Shown here piece by piece: positions 1-10,749 of a stretch of DNA of 64,000 nucleotides. The DNA is taken from NCBI GenBank assembly GCA_023416745.1, contig JAEZHF010000039.1, forward strand, positions 42,315-106,314, written 5' to 3'. Within the stretch, counting starts at the first letter, position 1; every line of letters begins with the position of its first letter. Below the pieces are notes generated by a model. It was not told the DNA's origin and ran no database searches. It worked only from the letters and a program-made list of their open reading frames with translations. This DNA comes from Bacillota bacterium (lineage in GTDB: Bacteria > Bacillota > Clostridia > Christensenellales > SZUA-584). The translations under genes were made by a program, and so were the position numbers.

Positions 1-1
1 T

Positions 2-2374
2 ACCTCAGCCAGTCAGGTTTACCGCGGCTATAACTCGTCGTACACCAACGCAATCAGGGCTGTGGACGAGACCGCCAGAAAGGTGCTGGTGTCAAACGGC
101 AACCTCGTACAGACGTATTACTCGGCATCCAACGGCGGCTATACCGATATCCCGCAGCATATCTGGTCTTCCAGCGCTACGCTGATGCCGTATCATGTGA
201 TTGTGCCGGACCCTTACGACACCCAGAATACATGGAGCAGCCAAGAGGTGCTGATATTCCCCAAAACGATGTCGAAAGAGAGTGATATCGCTTACAAGGT
301 GATGAAGGACGGGTCGATGGTGGCAGGGAGTTCGAGTCTCGGTGCCAACGCAACGCGCTATCTGAAGACGACAGCGCTGCCCGCTGTTAAAGCGAAAGGG
401 TATATTGCCGATGTAACCTCGGATATACAGATCGTGGGCTTCGACAGGATATTGGCACACACTTACGAAGGCAACCACGGGCTAAAGGATTATACAGGTA
501 AAACCAACTGCGTCTGCTTCTACAAGGCTGACGTGACGATCCGTGTAAAAGCCAGCAGGAAAACGACGGCAACGGAAAAGGATCTGACGGGTCTGTCCTA
601 CATTGAAGAAACGGCGACGGTGACGGTGACAATTGATATGCACAAGCTGGATGAGTCCGGCGGGTTATATCAGGCGTTTACGAACACCAGCCTAAGGCTG
701 TTTGTGGTGGAAGAAACGTCGTCGGGCTGGAATCTGTATCACCGCCGCTACGGCCATGGGATTGGCCTGTCTCAGCGAGGTGCGCAACAGAGGGCGAAAG
801 CCGGGCAGACATATGCGCAGATATTGCAGTTCTACTATCCGAACACCACATTTGAGACCCTGAACATTTCGCCGCCAGGCCTGCAGACCCCGGCGGCTCA
901 GGGCGATACAAACGCCACTATTGTCAATTGTGCCAACTACGTGAATGTTCGCAGTACGCCGGATACCAAGTATGCAGCCATTGGCAAGGCTTTTGCCGGA
1001 TCGCGGATATTGGTGACGCAGGCGGATGTGGCGGTTGGCTGGCATAAAATTGATTTCGGGGGTGTAACCGCATATATCAGCGCGGATTTCGTCAAGATTG
1101 ATGAGCTGCAGCCCAACGCAACGATTATCAACTGCGTGAATTCCGTCAACGTGCGCAGTACGCCCAGTACGCAGTATGCTGCTGTCGGCAGCGTGGCAGC
1201 CGGAGCGCGTATCACGGTCACGCAGGCGAACGCGGCCGAAGGCTGGCACAAGATCAGCTATGGCGGCGGAACGGCATATATCTACACCTATTATGTGCAG
1301 CTGGATGAGCAGTCAGCAACGCCGACACCCACTCCGACGCCGACTGCGACGGTGACCCCAACACCGACTGCGACGGTGACGCCGACACCAACTGTAACAG
1401 CGACACCCACGCCGACTGCGACGGTGACGCCGACGCCCACGCCGACCGTGACGGTGACGCCGACGCCCACGCCGACCGCGACGGCCACACCGACGCCCAC
1501 GCCAACCACGACAATCACGCAAACGCCCACGGTATGCCCGCCGCCCACGCCGACGGACGGCACGTTGATGATCAAGCAGACCGGCAGAGTGTCAGTGAAC
1601 GAGCTCAACATTCGCAGCGGGCCGGGCACAAGCCACAACGTTTTGGGCGGCTTCGGCAAAAACGATATCGTCTTGATCGTACAGGCAGGCAGCAAGGGCG
1701 GATGGCATCAGATACTGTACAGCGGCAAGTCGGCCTGCGTATATGCAGATTATGTTGACCTGAGTAATCCCACGACGGGCACCATCACTGCTTCTGTGCT
1801 CAATGTGCGAATAGGGCCGGGCACCACGCATGATATATTGGGTTCGTTGAGCAAAGGCGACAAGGTCGAGATCATCCAGCTGAATGCCGCTCAGGATTGG
1901 CACAAGATATTATATAATGGTGTTGAAGGTTATGTGCACGCCAGCTATCTGACAATTAGCGGGGCCCAGACACCCACGACTGATCCGGTGGCGAATGCCC
2001 AGTACGCAACCGTAAACGCGTCCAAGCTTAACTTCAGGAAGGGCGCGGATTTAAACAGCGCCGTCATCAAGACGCTGTCTCGCGGGGACATGGTGCAGGT
2101 GCTGGAGCAGGGAAGGGAATGGCACAAGGTCAAATATGGCGGCGTGACCGGCTATATGTATACGCAGTATCTGAAGATGATGTCGGGTACCTACGGGCAG
2201 GTGAACGCCAGTACGCTCAACGTGCGCAGCGGCTCTTCCACCTCCACGTCAGTGCTGGGCAAGCTCTCCAGGGGAGATGTCGTGGAGATACTGTCCAAGG
2301 GGACGGAATGGCACAAGATACGTTACAAGTCTTCCACCGCGTATGTTTATGCGACTTATATTAAGATCACGTAA
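2..2374 (+). CDS. SpoIID/LytB-domain protein with six SH3b domains (5' truncated)
   Basis: The frame is open from the first base, so the true start lies outside the window; an in-frame GTG at 62 is not a credible start because SpoIID-type sequence precedes it. The visible part holds the end of a SpoIID/LytB amidase-enhancer or lytic transglycosylase-like domain, with the signature GHGIGLSQRGA at bases 752-784. Bacterial SH3 modules follow at about 911-1102 and 1114-1305, then a Thr-Pro linker (1318-1560), then four more SH3 modules (about 1578-1765, 1776-1960, 2000-2180, 2190-2371). Each SH3 has the pattern LNVRSGP...WHKI...GYVY. The architecture suggests a secreted cell-wall protein, with SH3 modules binding peptidoglycan. 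The catalytic N-terminal part is not visible, so activity is inferred. It ends just before a strong terminator. Confidence 0.85.
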   Translation, partial: TSASQVYRGYNSSYTNAIRAVDETARKVLVSNGNLVQTYYSASNGGYTDIPQHIWSSSATLMPYHVIVPDPYDTQNTWSSQEVLIFPKTMSKESDIAYKVMKDGSMVAGSSSLGANATRYLKTTALPAVKAKGYIADVTSDIQIVGFDRILAHTYEGNHGLKDYTGKTNCVCFYKADVTIRVKASRKTTATEKDLTGLSYIEETATVTVTIDMHKLDESGGLYQAFTNTSLRLFVVEETSSGWNLYHRRYGHGIGLSQRGAQQRAKAGQTYAQILQFYYPNTTFETLNISPPGLQTPAAQGDTNATIVNCANYVNVRSTPDTKYAAIGKAFAGSRILVTQADVAVGWHKIDFGGVTAYISADFVKIDELQPNATIINCVNSVNVRSTPSTQYAAVGSVAAGARITVTQANAAEGWHKISYGGGTAYIYTYYVQLDEQSATPTPTPTPTATVTPTPTATVTPTPTVTATPTPTATVTPTPTPTVTVTPTPTPTATATPTPTPTTTITQTPTVCPPPTPTDGTLMIKQTGRVSVNELNIRSGPGTSHNVLGGFGKNDIVLIVQAGSKGGWHQILYSGKSACVYADYVDLSNPTTGTITASVLNVRIGPGTTHDILGSLSKGDKVEIIQLNAAQDWHKILYNGVEGYVHASYLTISGAQTPTTDPVANAQYATVNASKLNFRKGADLNSAVIKTLSRGDMVQVLEQGREWHKVKYGGVTGYMYTQYLKMMSGTYGQVNASTLNVRSGSSTSTSVLGKLSRGDVVEILSKGTEWHKIRYKSSTAYVYATYIKIT
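1318..1560 (+). repeat. Thr-Pro-rich low-complexity tandem repeat
   Basis: The coding DNA repeats near-identical blocks built from ACGCCGACGCCCACGCC and GCGACGGTGACGCCG, encoding a (TPTPTATVTP)n linker between SH3 modules 2 and 3. Such linkers are common wall-spanning or glycosylatable spacers. The repeated DNA could change in copy number by slippage. Confidence 0.85.
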
Positions 2375-2390
2375 AGTCAGGGAGAAAAAA

Positions 2391-2418
2391 GGAGCGCAAG
2401 TATGTGCTCCTTTTTTTT
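2391..2418 (+). terminator. intrinsic terminator of the SpoIID/SH3 gene
   Basis: The stem GGAGCGCA / TGTGCTCC has an AGTA loop and one G-T wobble, and is followed by eight T residues. It begins 17 bases after the stop codon. Confidence 0.85.
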
Positions 2419-2441
2419 ACAAAATGATATGTCAAGAGGTG

Positions 2442-2552
2442 TTATCCACAAACTTATAAATTTCCAGAAACATTCCAAAAGGCAGATGAGAAAGGCATTT
2501 TACGGAGTTATCCACTGTTTTTATATAGTTATCCACCGGAAATGGTGGATAA
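2442..2552. other. cluster of four DnaA-box-like sequences
   Basis: A perfect TTATCCACA lies at 2442-2450, TTATCCACT at 2508-2516, TTATCCACC at 2529-2537, and TTATCCACC on the minus strand at 2544-2552. The surrounding DNA is A+T-rich. The last two form a perfect inverted repeat. TTATCCACA is the canonical DnaA box. No dnaA, dnaN or rpmH is in the window, so this may be a DnaA-binding regulatory or titration site or part of an unusual origin; binding is inferred. Confidence 0.55.
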
Positions 2553-2553
2553 C
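2528..2553. repeat. perfect inverted repeat of DnaA-like boxes
   Basis: GTTATCCACC (2528-2537), a GGAAAT spacer, and GGTGGATAAC (2544-2553) form ten-base perfect arms. It could be read as two facing DnaA boxes or as a hairpin. It lacks a following T-run, so it is not an obvious terminator. Confidence 0.75.
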
Positions 2554-2983
2554 TCAGGATATGGAGTCGATGAATGTGGACTGTATAAAAATACATTTTC
2601 GAGTTGTCTACAGCAAATAAACTCCCGGAAACTGCGGCTTTTTCGTTGATACAGGAGAGCAGTTCTGAGCTAAAAATAACACTGGATGTTTTACTGCCAT
2701 ATCTATTTCTTTAAGCAGGACCCCTGCGATTTTCTTCCTCCGTGGCCTCAGCCTGTTTCTAGGGCTGAACGGGCGGCGGAGGGAGCGCACTGCTGAGAAC
2801 AGGAGGGGGGGCGTGAGAAGCACCGGTGTACGGCACGAAGGATTCTTCGCTGCGCTCCGAATGACAGAAGGAAGTGGCATCGGCCTGTCTCTTGGCCTTA
2901 AACGGGCGGCGTACGCAGCATAAGGCTGAATGCAGGGATAGAGCGGGAGGGGGTGGAATTCCTCCCAACAAAATATCGTGGGA
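2554..2983. other. non-coding spacer between the SH3 gene and ileS
   Basis: No convincing gene is present. Short minus-strand frames cross it but have no good start and translate the dispersed motif at 2838-2871. Two imperfect direct copies ending in AACGGGCGGCG occur near 2747-2777 and 2882-2912. Confidence 0.6.
2838..2871. repeat. small dispersed repeat motif (CATTCGGAGCGCAGCGAAG type)
   Basis: Read on the minus strand it gives TGTCATTCGGAGCGCAGCGA followed by AGAATCCTTC. This resembles a short intergenic motif familiar from many bacterial genomes, whose chance translation HSERSEES is often mis-annotated as protein. Only one copy is in this window; its class is recalled, not verified. Confidence 0.5.
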
Positions 2984-3016
2984 AGTAAAAGGCCGATGCG
3001 TTTCTGCACCAGCCTT
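2984..3016 (-). terminator. intrinsic terminator of ileS
   Basis: On the minus strand an eleven-base stem AAGGCTGGTGC / GCATCGGCCTT (two G-T wobbles), with loop AGAAAC, is followed by TTTTA. It starts 12 bases after the ileS stop. Confidence 0.65.
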
Positions 3017-3028
3017 GCCCCTGTTTGT

Positions 3029-6136
<3,108 letters not shown>

Positions 6137-6173
6137 GCGTGTCTCCTTGTATGGCCTTTTAAGCCGTATAAAT

Positions 6174-6208
6174 AAAAAAGCGCCTTGCCCGCCTGGGGCA
6201 AAAGACGC
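6174..6208 (-). terminator. T-box regulated terminator
   Basis: The minus-strand stem TTGCCC / GGGCAA, extended by GCG / CGC, is followed by TTTTTT immediately upstream of the ileS ribosome binding site. It is mutually exclusive with the antiterminator formed by the T-box. Confidence 0.8.
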
Positions 6209-6437
6209 ACGTCTTCCACGGTACCACCCAAAGCATGCCCGCTTAAAGTATGGGCATATCTTTTGCGCGTTGTAACGAGCGCGAAACGTCCCGGCTTGCT
6301 CGATAAAATCTTTGAGCCGGAAGGCTGGCAGGTGATGACGTATCTGCCGCTGTGGTCGGGGCTTGCACCGTCTCCCCGCTCGCTGCGCCGCGCGCCGCAA
6401 ACCGCCGTGTCCTGCGTCGAAGCCGCAAAATCTACGT
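6174..6437 (-). promoter_or_regulatory. T-box leader (Ile-type) of ileS
   Basis: The minus-strand leader of about 300 bases contains the T-box GGGTGGTACCGTGG (about 6230-6216), which pairs with the uncharged tRNA acceptor end, and a competing terminator just after it. Upstream, GGGGAGACGGTGCAAGCCCC resembles the apical part of T-box stem I. An ATC at 6336-6334 on the 3' side of stem I is a plausible Ile specifier codon. Uncharged tRNA-Ile should favour readthrough into ileS. The T-box core is seen directly; the specifier is inferred. Confidence 0.9.
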
Positions 6438-6443
6438 TTCACT

Positions 6444-6472
6444 ATTATAAGCGCTAAAAATGCGTTTGTAAA
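6444..6472 (-). promoter_or_regulatory. sigma-A-type promoter of ileS
   Basis: Minus strand: TTTACA (6472-6467), 17-base spacer, TATAAT (6449-6444). Predicted transcription begins near 6437 and yields the T-box leader. Confidence 0.75.
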
Positions 6473-6490
6473 GAACGAGGTTGAAGCGAT

Positions 6491-6518
6491 TTGAATCAAC
6501 TACGACTTGTTATATAAT
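6491..6518 (+). promoter_or_regulatory. sigma-A-type promoter of selO
   Basis: TTGAAT (6491-6496), 16-base spacer, TATAAT (6513-6518). It lies 52 bases ahead of the selO start, back to back with the ileS promoter. Confidence 0.6.
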
Positions 6519-6570
6519 AACATATAACCGGGTTGATAATTGCGGATAATAGCTTTGGAGGAGAAACCAT

Positions 6571-8046
6571 ATGTTTAATACCAATCAAAAAAATCTTATT
6601 GGCTGGAATATGGAAAACAGCTATGCTAAGCTTCCCCAAGTTTATTATAACCGCCAGCACCCCAATGCGGTAAATGCCCCGGAAATGGTTGTACTTAATG
6701 CGCCGTTGGCTGGAATGCTGGGTCTGGATGCAAAGGCGCTTGGGACTGGGGAGGGTGTCTCAGTTTTGTCGGGAAATGCTGTCCCGCCTGGATCTGAACC
6801 GCTGGCTCAAGCCTATGCGGGGCATCAATTCGGGCATTTTACGATGCTGGGAGATGGGCGGGCGCTGCTTCTGGGGGAACAAATAACCCCGCGCGGAGAG
6901 AGATTTGATATCCAGCTGAAGGGCTCAGGAAAAACGCCGTATTCACGGCGGGGTGACGGCCGAGCCGCGCTCGGTCCGATGCTTCGGGAATATATCATCA
7001 GCGAAGCAATGCATGCGCTGGGCATACCAACCACCCGCAGCCTTTGCGTGGTAAAAACGGGTGAGCCGGTTTTCCGCGATACCGTTCAACCCGGTGCTGT
7101 GCTGGCGCGTGTGGCTTCAAGCCATATCCGCGTCGGAACGTTTGAGTATGCCGCCAGATGGGCCAGTTATGAGGAACTGAAGGCGTTGGCTGACTATACG
7201 CTGAGCCGCCATTTTCCTGAGGCCAATGAGGATGGCAATCGATATATCGCGCTGTTGAGAGAGGTGATAAGACGTCAGGCGCTTCTCATCGCCAATTGGC
7301 AGATGGTTGGGTTTATCCATGGCGTGATGAATACCGATAACATGGCTGTGAGCGGAGAAACCATCGACTACGGACCCTGTGCTTTTATGGATGTCTACAA
7401 CGCTAAAACCGTATTCAGCTCAATCGATATTCACGGACGTTATGCATATGGTAACCAGCCAGTTATCGCTGAATGGGACCTTGCGCGCTTTGCAGAAACG
7501 TTGCTCCCCTTGCTTCATGACGGTCAGGAGCAGGCTGTTGGCCTGGCCCAGGAGGAGCTTTCAAAATTCGGCAATCTTTTTCACAGCCATTGGCTTTCCG
7601 GCATGAGGGCGAAGCTGGGTCTTTTTAACGAAGAGCCGGAGGATGAAACATTAATAGAGCAGCTCCTCAACATAATGCAGGAGCACAAGGCCGACTATAC
7701 GAATACTTTCAGAAGCCTGACCTTAGGCACTCAGGAGCAGGATGAGTATTTCAGTACCGAGGAATTTCAGCACTGGAAAAATATGTGGACAGAGCGGCTA
7801 GACAGGCAACCGGAATCTAAGACGCAATCTCAGCAGCTGATGCGAGATTCAAACCCTGCTCTGATTCCCCGAAACCACCGTGTTGAAGAGGCGCTGGACG
7901 CCGCAGTGCAGCAAAACGACTACAGTGTTATGGAGCGGCTGCTTGGTGTGTTGTCAAACCCCTACGCATACACCTGTGATCATGAGGCATATGCGCAGCC
8001 GTCGGGACCTTCAGTCCGTCCGTATCGGACTTTCTGTGGTACTTGA
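6571..8046 (+). CDS. selO: SelO/YdiU family protein adenylyltransferase
   Basis: A 491-residue member of the SelO pseudokinase family. Characterised members transfer AMP from ATP to Ser/Thr/Tyr of target proteins and are linked to redox stress. Hallmarks seen: AGHQFGHFTMLGDGRA, the basic block QLKGSGKTPYSRRGDGR, HGVMNTDNM with the metal/catalytic Asp-Asn region, and DYGPCAFMD. The family C-terminus YRTFCGT is complete and keeps the conserved Cys, so the length is full. The ATG is preceded by GGAGGAG. It stands alone, divergent from ileS and convergent with a lipoprotein gene. Targets here are unknown. Confidence 0.93.
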   Translation: MFNTNQKNLIGWNMENSYAKLPQVYYNRQHPNAVNAPEMVVLNAPLAGMLGLDAKALGTGEGVSVLSGNAVPPGSEPLAQAYAGHQFGHFTMLGDGRALLLGEQITPRGERFDIQLKGSGKTPYSRRGDGRAALGPMLREYIISEAMHALGIPTTRSLCVVKTGEPVFRDTVQPGAVLARVASSHIRVGTFEYAARWASYEELKALADYTLSRHFPEANEDGNRYIALLREVIRRQALLIANWQMVGFIHGVMNTDNMAVSGETIDYGPCAFMDVYNAKTVFSSIDIHGRYAYGNQPVIAEWDLARFAETLLPLLHDGQEQAVGLAQEELSKFGNLFHSHWLSGMRAKLGLFNEEPEDETLIEQLLNIMQEHKADYTNTFRSLTLGTQEQDEYFSTEEFQHWKNMWTERLDRQPESKTQSQQLMRDSNPALIPRNHRVEEALDAAVQQNDYSVMERLLGVLSNPYAYTCDHEAYAQPSGPSVRPYRTFCGT

Positions 8047-8082
8047 CATTTTTTGCGTAAATGAGACGGGGTCGTGGCTCTG

Positions 8083-9345
8083 TTATGAGTCATCTTCCGA
8101 CAGTCTGACAAACAGCGAGAAGTACACGGCCTGATGCTTTAATACAATGCCGTTATTATGAATGAGCAGGCTGTATTTGCCCGCTTTGTCCGGCGGGGTT
8201 GAGGAGATGAGCGAAGCATAGTCGGGCGGGCTGCTGCCGTCGTCCGCGTCCAGCGAGACCCAGAAAACCTCGTCGTTATCCTCCAACCCGTGAATTTCAA
8301 TGTCGGAGGCACGACTCACTTCCACAGCCCAGCGGTAACTGTTGTTGTTCCTCCAGACGGCCTCCACACCAAGCTGCTCACTGAGCATAAAGGAATGCAA
8401 TACCGCTTCCTCTCCGTTTGCGCGGACGGTGAGCGGGTTTGTACCGATAATTTCATTCACTGTTTCAATACTGTCATTACTGCGCATCGGCGCATACGAG
8501 TAAACCGTCCATATCTCGTTGGGTTGACCCGCCCAGACATATGGCTTGGATGAGCCCAGAACACTGAAACTGAACAGGTCGGAGCGCCAGTCGTCATACA
8601 GCGCCCCGTCATGGCTGTAAAACCCGATGCCCTTGACCCAGGTTTGGCCGTCTGCTACCAGTATGTAACCGTCTGTGGTCTCAATGCCATCCGCCCAGCC
8701 CTTTTTTTCAGATACGAAAGGAATGTTGGGAAAGCTTTGGGATACTGTCTGCCCGTCGGCGAACTCAGCAGTCACATAGTCCAGCATGACGACACCGTTA
8801 TCCCAGCCGATTGACGTACCATAGGCGATGGTGTGGTTTTTAAACAGCGTGAAGTTGAGGCTCCAGCAATCGCTGTTTTGTGTGCGATAGGTGATGCTGC
8901 CGTTATCGAAATAGAAAAGCTCGGTATAAACTTCTCCATCAGACAGCGTGTGCCCGCAGATCAACGCACCCTGCTCGAAGGGGACGGCAGCGTTCAACAC
9001 GAACTGCTCCGGGCCGGACAGGGCGAGGCGGTCGTCCGCACCTTCCTGCAGGGACAGTTCCGTATTCAGCGCTTTCGCAAACGGCTTCAGAGCCGCCGCG
9101 CTGGTTTCGTTGTCCGCGTAATCCTGAACGATAACATATTTCTCAGCTTGGGTTTGCGGAAGTGCGCTTTGGTCAAGCTGATTCGATGGTGCGGGAAGGC
9201 CGGGGCTATCACCGGAACCGGAGGGTTCGGGCATAACGGAAGGCGAGGGGGGTGCTGCCGAAACGGCGGCATTGTGCGGCGCACAGCTTGCCATAATGCC
9301 GCCAAGCAAAACAAAAGCCAGCGCAATGAAAACACATTTCTTCAT
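8083..9345 (-). CDS. lipoprotein of unknown function (large)
   Basis: I do not recognise the family. The 420-residue protein begins MKKCVFIALAFVLLGG and has a probable lipobox MASC, then a Pro/Ser-rich spacer (about residues 25-55) and a beta-rich globular region to the C-terminus. The ATG at 9345 is chosen because GGAGGG precedes it and the signal peptide starts there; the frame stays open a further 36 bases upstream. Lipid anchoring to the outer face of the membrane is inferred. It has its own promoter (9403-9432) and sits after a second lipoprotein gene on the same strand. Confidence 0.75.
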   Translation of the reverse strand: MKKCVFIALAFVLLGGIMASCAPHNAAVSAAPPSPSVMPEPSGSGDSPGLPAPSNQLDQSALPQTQAEKYVIVQDYADNETSAAALKPFAKALNTELSLQEGADDRLALSGPEQFVLNAAVPFEQGALICGHTLSDGEVYTELFYFDNGSITYRTQNSDCWSLNFTLFKNHTIAYGTSIGWDNGVVMLDYVTAEFADGQTVSQSFPNIPFVSEKKGWADGIETTDGYILVADGQTWVKGIGFYSHDGALYDDWRSDLFSFSVLGSSKPYVWAGQPNEIWTVYSYAPMRSNDSIETVNEIIGTNPLTVRANGEEAVLHSFMLSEQLGVEAVWRNNNSYRWAVEVSRASDIEIHGLEDNDEVFWVSLDADDGSSPPDYASLISSTPPDKAGKYSLLIHNNGIVLKHQAVYFSLFVRLSEDDS

Positions 9346-9402
9346 GGGGAGTACCCTCCGAAACAAGCATTCCAACACCACCGGCTAAGCATATCTGGAA
9401 AT

Positions 9403-9432
9403 ATAATAAAACAATACCAGCCAAATTGTCAA
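9403..9432 (-). promoter_or_regulatory. sigma-A-type promoter of the 8083-9345 lipoprotein
   Basis: Minus strand: perfect TTGACA (9432-9427), 18-base spacer, TATTAT (9408-9403). It partly abuts the terminator of the upstream gene. Confidence 0.7.
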
Positions 9433-9433
9433 T

Positions 9434-9464
9434 GAAAAAGCCCTCCCGTTACTGGAAGGGCTTG
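9434..9464 (-). terminator. intrinsic terminator of the 9489-10322 lipoprotein
   Basis: Minus strand stem AAGCCCTTCC / GGGAGGGCTT with loop AGTAAC, followed by TTTTT. It separates the two lipoprotein genes. Confidence 0.8.
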
Positions 9465-9488
9465 ACTCATGCCTGAACGTTTATCCGA

Positions 9489-10322
9489 TTATTCGGTTTC
9501 CGTGGGCGTATACTCGAAGTTGAGCTCTGTTCCGTCCGATGTCTTTCCGGTGATGGTGGTGCCGTTGACGCTGAACCACTCGTCGCAGGAAGTGGGGAAG
9601 TCGGGACCTTCGCTGCCGGTGAGGGCGGCGGGCTTGTCCGTATCCGAAGAAATACCGATTGTGCCGTTTTCACCGTCCACAGCGATCATGTAAACCGAGG
9701 CGGTGCCGTCTTCGTTGAGGAAATAATACTGCCCGACGTAACCGAACGATGTTTTGTGGTACTCGGAGTAGATATCGTCAGTACCATCTGTGCTGCCCGT
9801 GCAGACGAGCGCGTCCGCCGCGGCATCGTATGTGCCTGTGAATACGAGTTTCTGAACCGTGCCTTCTGTGTCGGTTGAAGTATACTCCACCGTATAGGAA
9901 TTGCCGTTCTCAGTATATTTCACATCAGTGGCGCCCATAAAACCGAGACCCGCCTGCACGGATTCCTGACCCATACCGAATAGGCTGGCCGGCAAAAGCG
10001 CCAGATCGATCATGGCTACGCCCATAAATGAGAGCACGGCCAAGCCGACATCGGGATTGTTGCTCATGCCATCAGTAATTTTGCCGATAACAACGTTCTT
10101 GGCTTCCAGATATGCAGCGTAGGATTCTGCGGCAGTCCCGCCCGCCCCGCTATTGTTTGCGGGAGCTTCAGCCGGTTCGTCCGCAGGCGCTTCGGCTGTT
10201 TCCTGAGCCGGCGAATCTTCGTCGGCGGGAAGCAGATCAACCGGATTTTTAGGAGCGCCGCAGCCTGTAAACAGCGCGGCCAGAAAAATCATGGCCAGCA
10301 GCAGTGATATAATTTTCTTCAT
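9489..10322 (-). CDS. lipoprotein of unknown function (small)
   Basis: Unrecognised family, 277 residues. It has an N-terminal signal MKKIISLLLAMIFLAA and a clear lipobox LFTGC, followed by an acidic Glu/Ala/Pro-rich spacer (about residues 30-65) and a mainly beta region rich in Gly, Thr and Asp. The start at 10322 is supported by GGAGG 8 bases upstream; the longer frame to 10373 lacks a good site. Surface anchoring is inferred from the lipobox. It is transcribed alone, with a terminator just after it. Confidence 0.75.
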   Translation of the reverse strand: MKKIISLLLAMIFLAALFTGCGAPKNPVDLLPADEDSPAQETAEAPADEPAEAPANNSGAGGTAAESYAAYLEAKNVVIGKITDGMSNNPDVGLAVLSFMGVAMIDLALLPASLFGMGQESVQAGLGFMGATDVKYTENGNSYTVEYTSTDTEGTVQKLVFTGTYDAAADALVCTGSTDGTDDIYSEYHKTSFGYVGQYYFLNEDGTASVYMIAVDGENGTIGISSDTDKPAALTGSEGPDFPTSCDEWFSVNGTTITGKTSDGTELNFEYTPTETE

Positions 10323-10354
10323 TCTAAATCCTCCAAAACCATTTGTAATTATAT

Positions 10355-10380
10355 ATATCGTTCGTTTGTCCAAACGATAT
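10355..10380. promoter_or_regulatory. inverted repeat upstream of lipoprotein gene
   Basis: ATATCGTT (10355-10362) and AACGATAT (10373-10380) are perfect eight-base arms 10 bases apart. They lie 33-58 bases ahead of the start codon on the minus strand, where an operator would sit. No regulator is identified. Confidence 0.35.
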
Positions 10381-10650
10381 GACGCGATTCATAGATACTA
10401 CCATATTACCTGGTTGAAACACAACCTATACAACCGGAAAAAGATAAAAATATTGGAAATCAATCAGAAAATTTGTATTGTCTTTTCAACATCATTGTGA
10501 TAATATTCACATGTAATGCGGCGCAAGATGCGTTCTGCGCCCTGTCGCTTTAACCAAATAAACTGATCTGACGATACAGACGCTCATATGGTCTTAGTCG
10601 AAAGGCAAGTTGCATACAGATTGGCTCATGTCAGCCGATGATTTTGTATT
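10381..10650 (+). other. non-coding, potentially structured leader region
   Basis: No supported gene. Several short stems can be drawn: GGCGCA / TGCGCC near 10522-10543, TCTG / CAGA near 10567-10580, and GGCT / AGCC near 10623-10636. They lead into the terminator at 10654-10676, which suggests an attenuated leader or a small RNA. It matches no riboswitch class I can confirm. Confidence 0.35.
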
Positions 10651-10653
10651 TTC

Positions 10654-10676
10654 AACCTGCCTTGGGCAGGTTTTTT
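10654..10676 (+). terminator. intrinsic terminator upstream of the binding-protein gene
   Basis: Stem AACCTGCC / GGCAGGTT with a TTG loop runs into TTTTTT. It lies 73 bases before the start codon at 10750, so it terminates some RNA begun further upstream or acts as an attenuator. Confidence 0.8.
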
Positions 10677-10749
10677 GATTGGCGCGGCGGCACAAACCTG
10701 CAGATTAACATGATTAACCGGAGCCGGATGGCTCGGAAAGGGATTTGAT

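Noticed and set aside
62..64. GTG at 62 as the start of the SpoIID/SH3 protein
   Set aside because: Conserved SpoIID-type sequence (SQVYRGYN) precedes it in the same frame, so the gene starts outside the window.
1318..1560. CRISPR-like repeat array
   Set aside because: The repeats are contiguous, in frame and encode a Thr-Pro linker; there are no spacers and no cas genes.
2442..2552. Calling this region oriC outright
   Set aside because: No dnaA, dnaN or rpmH nearby, no clear DNA-unwinding trio array was identified, and genome-wide skew cannot be seen from the window.
2608..3009. 133-codon minus-strand frame before ileS
   Set aside because: It translates the dispersed intergenic motif (HSERSEES-type peptide) and has no credible start; treated as non-coding.
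10540..10600. TPP riboswitch upstream of the NMT1-like gene
   Set aside because: CTGATCTG and nearby bases recall the TPP element, but the obligatory CTGAGA and the CCAGCG-AGGGA segments are absent, so the class is not supported.
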